This document shows positions 1-10,728 of a DNA stretch of 64,000 nucleotides, piece by piece; positions within the stretch are counted from its first letter, which is position 1; every line of letters starts with the position of its first letter. The translations under genes were made by a program, and so were the position numbers. The notes beneath the pieces were generated by a model that did not search any database, was not told the DNA's origin, and saw only the letters and a list, made by a program, of their open reading frames with translations. The DNA is from Pontederia crassipes. Lineage: Eukaryota; Streptophyta; Magnoliopsida; Commelinales; Pontederiaceae. Where the stretch lies: contig CM060198.1 in assembly GCA_030549335.1 (NCBI GenBank), positions 46,279,353 through 46,343,352 on the forward strand. Reading direction: 5' to 3'.

Positions 1-746
1 CTAGACATCATGGGCCAGTGGGTGATCAGTGCCATGGCTAGCTCTATCGGGCTGGATGACGTCGTGCTAGGTAGAAACATCTGTATGGGAGGAACTCCCG
101 CTTACATAGAACAAATGATAACCTCGTGCTAGGCGAAAACATCCTGTTACGAGGGTGGAACATCTTCTCCATCATACATGGACCTTTCTTTCGATCTGTA
201 GACCGAACAAGGCCGTAGAGAACATCGCTCCCAACATCTTCTTAAGTTCGTTTCATTTATTTTAAATCAGGTGGACTGAAGTTTGTTTAAATCAAGGTCG
301 AGATGAAAGATCCTTTCTTCCGGTCCGCACAACGGATGCCAAGGGTCAAGGGTCACCCGTTCTTAATTCATTCAAGGTTGCCCGTAAGGGGCGAACGTCC
401 GTCGTCATCATATCGGTCGACCGAAGGGGGTGCAGTCTCCGCTTCTTGTCATTCTTAATAATCACATCATGGTTCATAATCATTCATCATAAGATTTGTA
501 AGAGTCATGATCATCGTTTGTAGAAGGTGGAGAGAAATCATCGTCTTTCTTTACGTAAGGGTCATAGTCGTACTTCTTTCATTTTTTGATGACAGTTCAA
601 AATCATGTTCATGTGAAAAGCATTGGCGTTATAGAGAATGTAAGAGATCATGACGTGAATCATGATGTGAAGGGTGTAAAAATCACAATAAATACCATGC
701 CTTGTGCGAAAAGATGAGAACAAGACGATAAATACCCCTAGACGTC
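1..746. other. Unassigned transposon-like flank
   Basis: No credible reading frame is present. The opening stretch (gccagtgggtgatcagtgcc and nearby text) loosely resembles the 3' LTR of the Tekay-like element near 27490, so this may be a diverged gypsy LTR. An isolated ggtcgaccg palindrome occurs near 414. Before the solo LTR inserted, this sequence joined the segment starting at 5987. Confidence 0.3.
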
Positions 747-1430
747 AGAATTGTAGGATCCCAAAGGGCATCAAGAGGGGAGAGGGTGAATTGGTGTTCA
801 ACCGAAAATATCGATTTCATAAAATTCGTAGCGGAAGCACAAAATCGATTCTTAAAACCTTTGCAATTTAGATTATAAATACAATATGAACGGGGGAGGG
901 GGGGGGGGAGAAAATCAAACACAAAGACACGTGGTTATTGACGAGGTTCGGCCACACCTTGGCCTACGTCCCCGCTCCAACTTCTCAACCTCAAGACCGT
1001 CGGAGATTCCACTAGCACTTCCTTTGTTCCAAATGGGGCAAGGAAGAAAGCCCTTTACACCACCGCCTTTTTCTTCGCTTCGAGAGGCAAGGCAACCTCT
1101 TCTCCTATGAAGCTAATCTATTTCTCTCGCTCAAGAGGTAAGATTTTGAACCTCTTTTACACATGAGCTCTCTCTAATTTTTCTGAACAAAAGTGTTTCT
1201 CTCTTTTACAAAATTAAGCTCACAAGAGAAGAAGAGAGAAAGAAGAGAAATGTATAAAAGAAAAACTTAAAATAATCTCTCTTTGATAACTTGAAGATTT
1301 TCTTCAATAAGTGAATGGGTGCCTTTGCTTCTAGCTTTGGCACTCCTTTTATAGCCTTCAATGTGTGGAAAATTCGTCCAGAAATTATTCCACAAATTCC
1401 TCCTTCAAATTTGACCGTTACTGTTCATTT

Positions 1431-1440
1431 CAAGGTTGTT
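1431..1440 (+). repeat. hAT left terminal inverted repeat
   Basis: The sequence caaggttgtt is the exact reverse complement of 5410-5419. Immediately inside (1441-1525) are repeated aaccgg and ccggtt motifs, typical of subterminal transposase-binding regions in hAT elements (inference). Confidence 0.88.
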
Positions 1441-1542
1441 AAAACCGAACCGGACATCGACCCGGCGACTCCTCCGGGTCAGGTCGAACCGGTTGAACCG
1501 GTTAAACCGGAGGGTCGAACCGGATATAATAAAATAATATTA

Positions 1543-1815
1543 AACAATAAAGTAATAGCATTTCAAATTTCAAAACATCACATATATATTCAGAATTTCA
1601 GATTATAATATCACACACATATTTCAAATTTCAAACTTGCAATAGATAAACTTGTTTATAGTTTAACAAGATTTATAAGCAATAAAATAGTAGCACTTCA
1701 AATTTCAAAACATCACATATATATATTCAGACTTTCATATTGTAATATCACACACATATTTCAAACTTCAAAGTTCAAACTTGCAATAGATAAACTTGTT
1801 TATAGTTTAACAAGA
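1543..1815 (+). repeat. Two-copy tandem repeat of about 136 bp inside the hAT element
   Basis: A unit starting caataaagtaatagcatttc near 1543 recurs near 1679. Both copies contain the same run through cacacacatatttcaaa and end in cttgcaatagataaacttgt. Copies differ at only a few positions. The repeat lies between the left end and the 3' end of the transposase gene and appears noncoding. Confidence 0.85.
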
Positions 1816-1939
1816 TCCATAAGTTGTGTCTTGCAAATGATAACAAGGTTTTAATGCCTTTCAAAATAAAGTTATAAATAAACACACCAATGTTTATAAG
1901 TTTAAACGTTCACAACTTCATGCTTCCAAAATCACAATT

Positions 1940-4430
1940 TCATTCTCTTCTCCAATATTCTTCATCATCACGAGGAAAAGAATCTAAATTAAAATCCAAT
2001 GCTTCAACATTATCTTCTTGCACATCACCTAAACAAAACATATAAAAAAGTTACAATCAAATTCATAATAATTAATCATTCAAAAGCTTTAAAATGATAA
2101 TTAAATTTTACCTTCATGATTGATATTCTTTGGAACTTCCAAATCTGTATAAAGCATTTTCTCTATTTCATCATAATCAAGTAATGGAGTGTCATCTTCC
2201 TCTGCAATCCATGATTCAATTTTCTCCATGCTCTCATAGTCAATAGGATCTAAAAGTGCTTTCTCTTTGTTAAGAGCCCTATAAATATAACAGAATAAAT
2301 AAGCATGTTTTTAAAAAAGAGTAGATAAGCATACTTTTTTGTAACTTGTAACAAAGTAAACAAACCTATTTTTCAATCCCAAATTATAATGAACATATAC
2401 AAGATCATTTAATCTTTTGTGCTCTAATTTGTTTCTTCTTTTTGAATGTATTCTTTCAAATACACTCCAATTTCTTTCACAACCAGAAGAAGACGCCGTT
2501 TGACTTAACAATCGAATTGCCAATTGTGACACTAATGGAGCACTAAATCCAAAGCTACGCCACCATTGATCTATCATACAAACAATATAAAGAAAGTTAA
2601 AAAATATCATAAATCTAAGAAAATTATTAACAAAAATTAAGAAATTTAGAAACTTACCGGGTCTCAATTCCTTAGCCGTCTCAATAGCTAAGTGATTACT
2701 AAAACTTTGTAGTCGATCATGATACAACCAACTTTGTTTTAAAAATTCAGTCTTGTGATTTGTAATAAGAGCATCCAACACCTCAAGCCATCCTTGTTGA
2801 ACCTCAGGTTTTATACAAAAGGTGTCTTTATCATAATAGAATGCGGGATTCAAAAAATATGCAGCACAATGAATCTTTTTTCGAAGTTGATTATCCCATC
2901 TTTGCTTGATGATTCTTGTATAAGGCTTGTACAAAGATTTTCTATTCATCAGTATTCTTTTAATTGTTTTCTTTGCTCTATAAATGCCATCATACACATA
3001 TCCAAGAGAAGGTCTATCATCACCATCAACAATTCTTAATAGACGAACCAAAGGTGATACAATTTGCACAATAATACCACAATCATTCCAAAATTTACTA
3101 TCCAAAACAACATCCATAACAATCTTAGCTTTCTTATCACGATAATATCTTGAGCTTGTAAAATCCACACTTGTCACCAAAGCTTGCAAGTCAAGTTTAT
3201 GATCACTGATACTCTTTAATGCAATAAATGTTGTTGCAAAACGAGTTGGTCCAGGACGTAAAATTTCAACCCACTGTGGTCTTTTTCTTAACCATGCAAG
3301 CAAAAAAGGATGATTATAAATAAATTGTGTTACCTTAGATGCTTTTTCTGTTAAGCTCTTCACAAACTCCATTTTGCCAATATCTGCTAAGATCAAATTC
3401 AGACAATGGGCAGCACAAGGAGACCAAAAAATGGAAGGAAACTTTTCATTCAACAACCTACCAGCAGCTTTATAATTTGCAGCATTATCAGTAACTAAGT
3501 GCACAACATTAGAAGCTCCAGCAAATTCAACCAAGTCCACAAATAAATTGCAAAGAGTTGCAGCATCCTTAACAACATCAGAAGCATCAACTGATCTGAC
3601 AAAGCAAATTCCTTTTGGAGAGTAAATAAGAAAATTTATTAGCTGTCTATTTTTTTGATCTTGCCAACCATCGCCCATAATAGTGCAACCAGTTTCTTTC
3701 CAAGCACTTCTAAATGTTTCAACCAACATTCCAACTTCCTTCTTAATGTCATACAATAATTTGGTTCTAATGGAATGATAAGAAGGTCCTATATATCCTG
3801 GACCAATAGCTGCAATAGCATCTATCATAGGTTGATAATAAATAGAATTGGCGCAATTAAATGAGATACAACAATCATAAAAAAATCTAGCGACAGCCAA
3901 ATCAGCTCGATGTATAGCTTCTTTACCTGCCAATGCACTTTTAATAGAAGGTTGTGCACCTGGAGTGGTTCTTGGAGCAAAGAAACTATTTATTATCTCT
4001 TTGCCCTTCCCCTTAGCTTGACTTGGAATAATTGGAGTTCTTGACTTTGCAAAATATGTGTATTCATATCTGATTGCTCACTAGAATTATCTGCTCCTCT
4101 TTGATCAAGTGCTCTTTTTTTGGATGCAGACCTAGATTTTAGAAGTTCTCCAAGTTGATATCGCACGTCATAGCTAACTTTTGTACAAGCCAATGCATCA
4201 CCTTTTTGTCCTGCAAGATGCATTTTCATCCTATGTATTCCTCCACCTTTGAAAATCTTTGCACAATATAAGCATTTCAAAACTTTCTTTCCTTCTGTGT
4301 CATAACAAATTTGACAATGCTCCCATGTAGGATCAGACTTTAATCTAACTGACTGAGTGCTTGCAACTACCGATTGAGTGCTTGTCGCAATTGATTGTGA
4401 TTCACCAGCACTACTTCCACCCGAAGCCAT
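1940..4430 (-). CDS. hAT transposase (BED finger, DUF659, hAT dimerisation domain), one frameshift
   Basis: The start is the ATG at 4430 (MASGGSSAGESQ). A BED-type zinc finger follows, with cysteines in WEHCQICYD and LKCLYCAKIF and histidines in HRMKMH. The DUF659 core includes TIMGDGWQDQKNRQLINFL and HLVTDNAANYKAAG. The C-terminal hAT dimerisation region carries SSSGCERNWSVFERIHSKRR. The reading shifts once between about 4030 and 4075, joining the BED frame to the DUF659 frame. Three introns with GT-AG ends are visible: 2572-2656 (in frame and readable, but removal restores ELRPDQWWRSFG), 2279-2365 and 2029-2111. The last exon ends EEYWRRE and stop at 1940-1942. Apart from the single shift the gene is open throughout. 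It acts in the nucleus as the cut-and-paste enzyme for this element and related ones. Confidence 0.9.
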
Positions 4431-4539
4431 TTTCTTACAAAAGAAATATAAAAGACTAATCAATGCCTCTAATAAAAGTTACTTCAATAGCAATGAAATT
4501 TACAAACATTTGAATCATGAATTGAAGAAAAAAAGAGAC

Positions 4540-4950
4540 AACATGGCGCGGACCACTCTGTCATGGCGGCCGTGCTGCCCCTGCAAAGGCAACGATGAGT
4601 TTCGAGTTGCGACCATGGCGTAGCTCCGACGCATGCCATCAAATGGCGCGGCGGTTGGACGCGGTCGTCATGGCGGCCGTGTTGCCCCTGCAAGGTCATC
4701 GTCAAGCTGCGGCCATGGCGTAGCTTCGACGCACGGCGTCGGATGGCGCAACGGTTGGACGAGGGTCGTCATGGCCGCCGTGCTGCCCCTGCAAGGTCAC
4801 CGACGAGCTCCGACCACGGCGCAGCTCCGACGCATGGCGTCGGATGGCGCAGCCGTGCGTCGATGACCTACGCCGTGCGTCGAAGCTACGCCATGGCCGC
4901 AGCTTGACGATGACCTTGCAGGGGCAGCACGGCCGCCATGACGACCGTCG
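4540..4950. repeat. GC-rich direct and inverted repeat block upstream of the hAT transposase
   Basis: A core, tcatggcggccgtgctgccc followed by ctgcaagg, occurs as direct copies at about 4561, 4668 and 4769 (spacing 100-107 bp) and once inverted at about 4913-4948. The block is CpG-rich, in sharp contrast with the AT-rich surroundings. It lies just upstream of the transposase ATG, where the promoter and 5' leader are expected. The third direct copy and the inverted copy could fold into a long hairpin. Open frames here on both strands are by-products of the base composition. Confidence 0.85.
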
Positions 4951-5221
4951 TCTGGTGATCCAAGCGAAGCTTTGTTCGCCGTGGCCGACCGTGAAGATAA
5001 CGATTTGGGAAGCGATTCGAAAATCGGAAAACATACAAGTACAACTTACTTGAGTTGATGGCCGTTGACACGCGAGATGCACTGCCGGCGAGCAACCACC
5101 GGCCGTCAATGAGATCAAAATCGGCGAGGGCGGAGCGGCTTCGAAATCCAATCGGCGAGGGCGAACGCGAAATCAAAATCGGAAAATTAGGGCCGGCTTC
5201 ACCTTTTAAATTTTTTTCCCA

Positions 5222-5409
5222 ATTTTGAACCGGCCGGTCGACGTAAAACCGCCGGTTCGACGGTTTTATCCGGTTTTAGCCGGATTTTGACCGGTCTTGA
5301 CCGGTTCGAAGCGGTCTAAATTCGAATCCGGTTTTGGGGTCGAACCAAACCCGCCTTTAGTGCCGGGCGACGGTTGGACCGGTCGGACCGGCCGGTCCGG
5401 TCCGGTCCA
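5222..5409. repeat. hAT right subterminal CCGGTT/CCGGTC repeat region
   Basis: Dense short motifs (ccggtt, ccggtc, ccggcc) run up to the right inverted repeat and mirror the motif set at 1441-1525. Such arrays are known transposase-binding regions in hAT elements; binding here is inferred. Confidence 0.65.
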
Positions 5410-5419
5410 AACAACCTTG
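5410..5419 (-). repeat. hAT right terminal inverted repeat
   Basis: The sequence aacaaccttg is the exact reverse complement of 1431-1440. Target sequence resumes as ttcatttgactcgg, matching uninterrupted LTR copies. Confidence 0.88.
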
Positions 5420-5429
5420 TTCATTTGAC

Positions 5430-5740
5430 TCGGAGGCCGGTCGACCGAATTTCTAGACTAGTCGACCGGTCTATGTGACCCTTGCACATTTTCTTCAACT
5501 TCTGCGCTTGATCGGTCGACCGGTGTCTCGACCGATATAGTCTCGTAGTTTTAATTTGTAGCCGTTGAGCTGATCGGTCAGCCGCTGCATCGACCGGTCT
5601 ATCGACCGGTACAGTCTCGCAGTTTTCATTTGAGCAGCTTATGCCTTGATCGGTCGACCGATTTCTTAGATCGATCGGACTATCTCGACCGGCCTTCTTT
5701 GCTTCGACCAGCAAGTTGACCGACCTGCACTATTTTGGCC
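5430..5740 (-). promoter_or_regulatory. Palindrome cluster in the upstream part of the solo LTR
   Basis: Repeated GGTCGACCG-type palindromes occur here (ccggtcgaccga, gtcgaccggt, cggtcgaccggtgt, cggtcgaccgat). Sirevirus LTRs are known to carry clustered palindromes upstream of the TATA box, and the position here fits. The hAT insertion now separates this cluster from the TATA box near 1350. Confidence 0.6.
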
Positions 5741-5986
5741 ATAACTTTATGCACGGTTATCCAAATTATATGATCTTGGAGTCTATGTAAAGCTAACAGA
5801 ATTCTCTACAATCTGACATTCCTTCTCCAAAACTAATTAGATCAGTGATAATTATTTAATCAAAGTGTAGTGCATAAAGTTATTTATTTTTTTTAAACTT
5901 TTTTAGCATTTCAACTTTAATTTTTCGAGGTTTGTTTCATCAAAATATAATTTTATATATCATTAAAAATTTGACCCAACAAGAAT

Positions 5987-6410
5987 ACCTCCACACAGGA
6001 GGATACCCTTACTTCACGGAGAACTTCTAATAAGCTTTAAAATTTATATATCTTCTACACAATCAAGTATATAGTGATGGATGTAGTGTTTGAGGTTTGT
6101 CTCAAGGGAGATTGGTACTAACCCTTTGTTAAAATGTTTTTACCAAAAGCAAGAAAGGGATGATATGGGAAGAGAATGAAAAATGAAGAAAGTGAGCTAA
6201 AGTTCTACCTACTTTTAAAGTAATTTGGTAAGCTAATTTTATGGGTTTTGCTCTCGGCAAAAAGATTATAAAAACAGGAGGTGTATTCAAACATCTATGT
6301 GATTAGAAGCTAGAGTCTTATAGGGAAAGTATCGATTCAAGATTTTCATTCTTTAAACATTAAATGTAAATGAAATAACAATAAACATTCCTGCGAGCAT
6401 GCATTCTCGC
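5987..6410. other. Unassigned flank between two elements
   Basis: There is no coding region or recognisable element. The sequence was continuous with 1-746 before the solo LTR inserted and with 28143 onward before the gypsy element inserted. Confidence 0.4.
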
Positions 6411-8390
6411 TGTAATATCCCTAACTTAATTATGCATGATTAGTTGTATGAATGTGATTCTATATTATATTATTATAAATGTTATGAATGTGATGTTAAG
6501 ACTTACACTTCAATGTCAACTATTGAAATGCGAAAGCGATAGAAATTTACTTAAGACATGAAAATATGATTTTCGAAAAAAGTAGAAATTTGGAAAATTA
6601 AAGTCCCGGTAATTATCTTATATATCAAAGAATTCAAATCAGTTTTTAACATTTTTTAGGAGGTCTTTTTGTTAGGTAAAACATGGACACAAAATCGAAA
6701 AATATGTAAAATTGTGATTTTTGTTCTTCGGACAAAAAATTAGATTTCGATTCTTTGGTTATTTATTTTTCTAAATATTTTATTTGAATCCAAATGGGGG
6801 ATAATTTCTTATTTACATGTAGAAATGCAAATGGAGAAATGCAAAGCCATTTACTTAAATGGCATTACATGTGACTAAGTCATAGTTCAAGGGTATTTTT
6901 GATAGGAACTTATACAACAACTTAACTCGGTTATTCATTCTATTTGATCCTTATCCTTCTACCTTTTACCACCTCCTTCTGCCCTTTTCACCATCCTTGG
7001 TCGAAAGCTAAAGCAAAGAGAAAATCTTACTACATCTTGAAGAAACTTGGAGGATGAGAAGGGGAATTAGGGTTATGCTTGTGGTAAGTTCATAGTTAAT
7101 TCTTCTTTTATTTCAGTTGCCTAAATACCTAATTAGGGTTCTTCTAAAAACCTCTCATGTTGTTCATTTTTTTATCTTAGAAAATCATGGGGCAAAACTC
7201 ATGTTGTTCATATGCAAGATTAACCCTATCCATGTTCAATCAGTTCCCGAATATTTAGTTACATATTTCCATACCTTCGGGTGGTCAAAAAATTATTAAA
7301 TTTCCTATGACTATAAGTCTTCTTTTGTTGAGCTTTGGAATCAAGTTAATTAGATTATTTTCTCTTCTTTAAGATTCTATCATTTTGTCCACTAAATTGT
7401 TATATGATTTTCTAAATTATGTATCAAATTCAATATATCATGTAATTATTTGATAATTTAGGTTCTTAAAAATATATATGTTATTGAGAATTGGAATCAC
7501 TAAAAAATGATATGTGTAGTGAATGTCATAAATGTTCTACTGTGACTTGCTCAGACTATCAAGATGAAATTTAGGGCAATTTATGCTAATATTTGTTAAA
7601 TTTATTGTGCTCAGTACAGATATTTTTGCTAATTCATGGCATTTTATGAATTAGCAAAAATTAAAAGTCGCAGAAAAGAGAATGCTTTTATTTTATATAA
7701 ATCATAAAAGTGAGGTCATTCCGACTGCCAAAACACAAAAATAACATAAAAGTTAGGTTGAGTGTTGGCTTTCCTTAGAACAAATTATAATGTAATAGGA
7801 TATGAAACTTTTTATAGATTGATGGTTCAATAAGTAAGAAAAATTGGACTAATGCCATTTGATTATGTATACCAGAAGATATGAATTCTTCTTTACTTTG
7901 CATACAATTTGTCATATTATAAGGCTAATCCTTATGAAAAATTATTGCTTAGGTTATAAGAATTAATGCATGAGTATCATGAAATCTTTTCAATTATTTA
8001 TGTTTCATGTATGATATGTTTGTGTTTAGATTTTACCTCACTATTATTGTTATAGGAGAAGAAGAGTAAAATAGTGAAAAGGGTAGGAAAACTTTTGTTA
8101 GCAGTTAGTTTCTCCTACTCTATGTCTTCATCTCTTTTGGATTCGGTGTGTCATTTTGTATGAAAAGTATGTTGGAATGATTGATCACATGATGATTCAA
8201 TTGAAAAGCATATGTTATGAAATGCAATCCTATTTCATTTGAATTAGTGTTCGATATAATTCATCTTCTGATATTTGAGTTATAAGACATGATTCATCTT
8301 TTGATGGTTGATACGAAATTGTTATATGATGAATCATACCTGCATCTGCATGTTTTGATGGGAGCCACATCTAGAATCCAATGCATCATT
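6411..8390 (+). repeat. 5' LTR of the Tekay-like element, left part
   Basis: This aligns with the 3' LTR from 25145 to about 27170. At about 8390 it passes into Sirevirus internal sequence; the two sequences share a few bases (attt/tttc) at the junction. The counterpart of 27171-27590, including a tandem repeat, is missing here. Confidence 0.88.
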
Positions 8391-8426
8391 TCAAAACTAC
8401 TATTTCTTTAAAAGAAAAGAAGAATA

Positions 8427-10728
8427 AGCATGAGAGTCGAGAACGTGACAAGTGGCGGAATATAACGATGACACATGTCATAAATCCTATTTTCGAAATT
8501 AAAAAATAATATAAAATAAAAATTCAGTTTAAATCTAAAAGATAAAACAAATCATAGAAAGCTTGTTATATAAGGTAACAATACATAAAACTTTTTTTTT
8601 ATCAATTTGAGTCATATAAGATTAAACTTGTTTTTTTTATCAATTTGAATATGATTAAAATAAATATTATTTTCTTTCTAAAAGATATTATGTAAGTAAA
8701 AAATAATTTTTTATTTTCGGAATTAAAAAATAATATAAAATAAAATTTTAATGTGAGTCAAGTTAAGATTAATCTTTTCTTTTTATCCATTTGAGTATAT
8801 TAAAATAAATTATTTTCTTTATTAAAGATATTTTGTAAGAATTCTTTTTTTTATCAATTTGAGTCATATAAGATTAAACTTTTTTTTATCAATTTGAGTA
8901 TGATTAAAATAAATATTATTTTCTTTCTAAAAGATATTATGTAAGTAAAAAATAATTTTTATTTTCGGAATTAAAAAATAATATAAAATAAAATTTTAAT
9001 TTGAGTCAAGTTAAGATTAATCTTTTCTTTTTATCCATTTGAGTATATTAAAATAAATTATTTTCTTTCTTAAAGATATTTTGTAAGAATTCTTTTATTT
9101 TCTAAATTTAAAAGTAGACAAGCAACGGAATATAACGATGATACATGTCATAAATCATATTTTCGGAATTAAAAAATAATATAAAATAAAAATTCAGTTT
9201 AAATCTAAAAGATAAAACAAATCATAGAAAGTTTGTTACGTAAGGTAATAATACATAAAACATTTTTTTATCAATTTGAGTCATATAAGATTAAACTTTT
9301 TTTTCATCAATTTGTGTATGATTAAAATAAATATTATTTTCTTTCTAAAAGATATTATGTAAGTAAAAAATAATTTTTATTTTCGGAATTAAAAAATAAT
9401 ATAAAATAAAATTTTAATTTGAGTAAAGTTTAGATTAATCTTTTCTTTTTATCCATTTGAATATATTAAAATAAATTATTTTCTTTCTTAAAGATATTTT
9501 GTAAGAATTATTTTATTTTCTAAATTTAAAAGTAATATATAATAAAATTTAAAATTAACTCAAATTAAGTTTAATATTTCTTCTTTTATCAATTTGAGTA
9601 TGATTAAAAGTAAAGATAAATAATCTTATAATAGTATGTTATATAAGGTAAAAGAAGTAAAAGAACTAATTTGTTATTTTCATAACTAAAAATATATAAA
9701 TAAGTAATTTAATTTGAGACAAATTAAGTTTAATATTTCATTAATATCAATTTGAGTATGATTACAAGTAAAAATAATTCCTATTTAAAAAATAATTTGT
9801 CATTTTCTGGAATAAAAAATGATTTAAAACAAATAATTTAAAATTACTTGTTATTGCTTTTAAAATATAATTTGTTATTTCAGAAATTAAAAAAAATAAT
9901 TTAAAATATATAATTCAATTTGAGTCATATTAAGATTAAACTTTTCTTTTTATCAATCTGAGTGTGATTAAAATAAATATTACTTTCTTTTTAAAAGATA
10001 TTATGTAAGTAAAATATTATTTGTTATTTTCGGACTTAAAAAATAATATAAAATAAAAATTAATTTGAGTCAAATTAATATTAATCTTTTCTTTTTATCC
10101 ATTTGAGTATGTTAAAATAAATTGTTTTCTTTCTAAATTATTTTTATTATAAGCGGATTCTTTAGTTATGATTGAAATAAATAATATTTTATTTTCTAAG
10201 AATAATGTATAGATAAAAATAATATTGTTTTAAAAGGGAACATGTTATTCTCGAAATATAAAAATAGTTTAAAATAAATAATTCAGACTAAGTCAAATTA
10301 AGATTAATTTTATCTTTTTTTATCAATTTGAGTATGATTAAAATAAATAATCTTTTCTTTCTAAAAGGTAATGTACAACTATTACATTTTTAGAAGATAT
10401 TCCTTATTTTCAAAATTTAGAAATAACTTAAACAAATAATTCTATTTGAGTCCAATAAAAATTAAATTTCCTTATAAAATAAATGCAAATTTACAAATCA
10501 TAAAAATATTCTATTTTTGGAAAATAGTTAATTATTTAAGAAAAATTAATTTAAGAAATGGGGTCTTGATAGATTGAAATTGAATTTTAAAATTTTTAAA
10601 ATAGACTAACTTATTTATCACATTTAAATGCCAATAAATTAATTTATTAATTATTATAAATTATAATATCTTAATTCTATAATATTTTTGTAATATTCAT
10701 CCGTACATCGCACGAAATTTAGGACTAG
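8427..10728 (+). mobile_element. Probable non-autonomous Helitron
   Basis: The right end shows the Helitron signature: an imperfect hairpin (ccgtacatcgcacg, one mismatch), then 11 bases and CTAG at 10725-10728, followed by host T. Host Sirevirus sequence resumes exactly there compared with 15047 and 18451. The left end is uncertain: Sirevirus sequence is recognisable to about 8426, but no A|TC start is obvious. The interior is very AT-rich, noncoding and internally repeated. No Rep/helicase frame is present. Confidence 0.65.
8448..9560 (+). repeat. Internal tandem repeats of the Helitron
   Basis: The stretch beginning gacaagtggcggaatataac at 8448 recurs with few changes at about 9117, a period near 670 bp. 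Within it, subunits beginning atcaatttgagtcatataag recur near 8599, 8852 and 9267. Related, more diverged pieces continue to about 10150. Confidence 0.8.

Larger units (their letters stand above)
1431..5419 (-). mobile_element. hAT-family DNA transposon, near complete
   Basis: The element is bounded by a 10-bp inverted repeat, caaggttgtt (1431-1440) and aacaaccttg (5410-5419), and flanked by ttcattt on both sides (1424-1430 and 5420-5426). If the G at 5419 is counted as target, the repeat becomes gttcattt, the 8 bp usual for hAT. Four paralogous LTRs in this window carry the uninterrupted target. The interior holds a transposase gene on the minus strand, a tandem repeat near the left end, a GC-rich repeat block upstream of the gene, and CCGGTT-rich subterminal regions. 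Length is about 4.0 kb. Confidence 0.92.
752..5981 (-). mobile_element. Sirevirus-like solo LTR, antisense, split by a hAT element
   Basis: Read on the minus strand it begins TGTTGGG and ends GGGATCCTACA, matching the LTRs at 12094-13282, 15521-16690 and 18931-20031. The 5-bp duplication agaat lies at 747-751 and again at 5982-5986, so these are true LTR ends. No primer-binding site or gag follows either end, so this is a solo LTR, presumably left by LTR-LTR recombination. Without the hAT insertion it is about 1.23 kb. A run of about 13 G residues occurs near 900. A TATA box (ctataaaag on the minus strand) lies near 1350. Confidence 0.9.

Noticed and set aside
886-1110. Open frame reading MNGGGGGGENQTQ
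   Set aside because: It is the antisense of the solo LTR; equivalents occur in every Sirevirus LTR copy (for example 12930-13172). The glycine run is the poly-G tract.
4484-5176. Several overlapping open frames on both strands in the GC-rich block
   Set aside because: They come from the repeated GC-rich unit and have no family-like content; the transposase start lies next to them.
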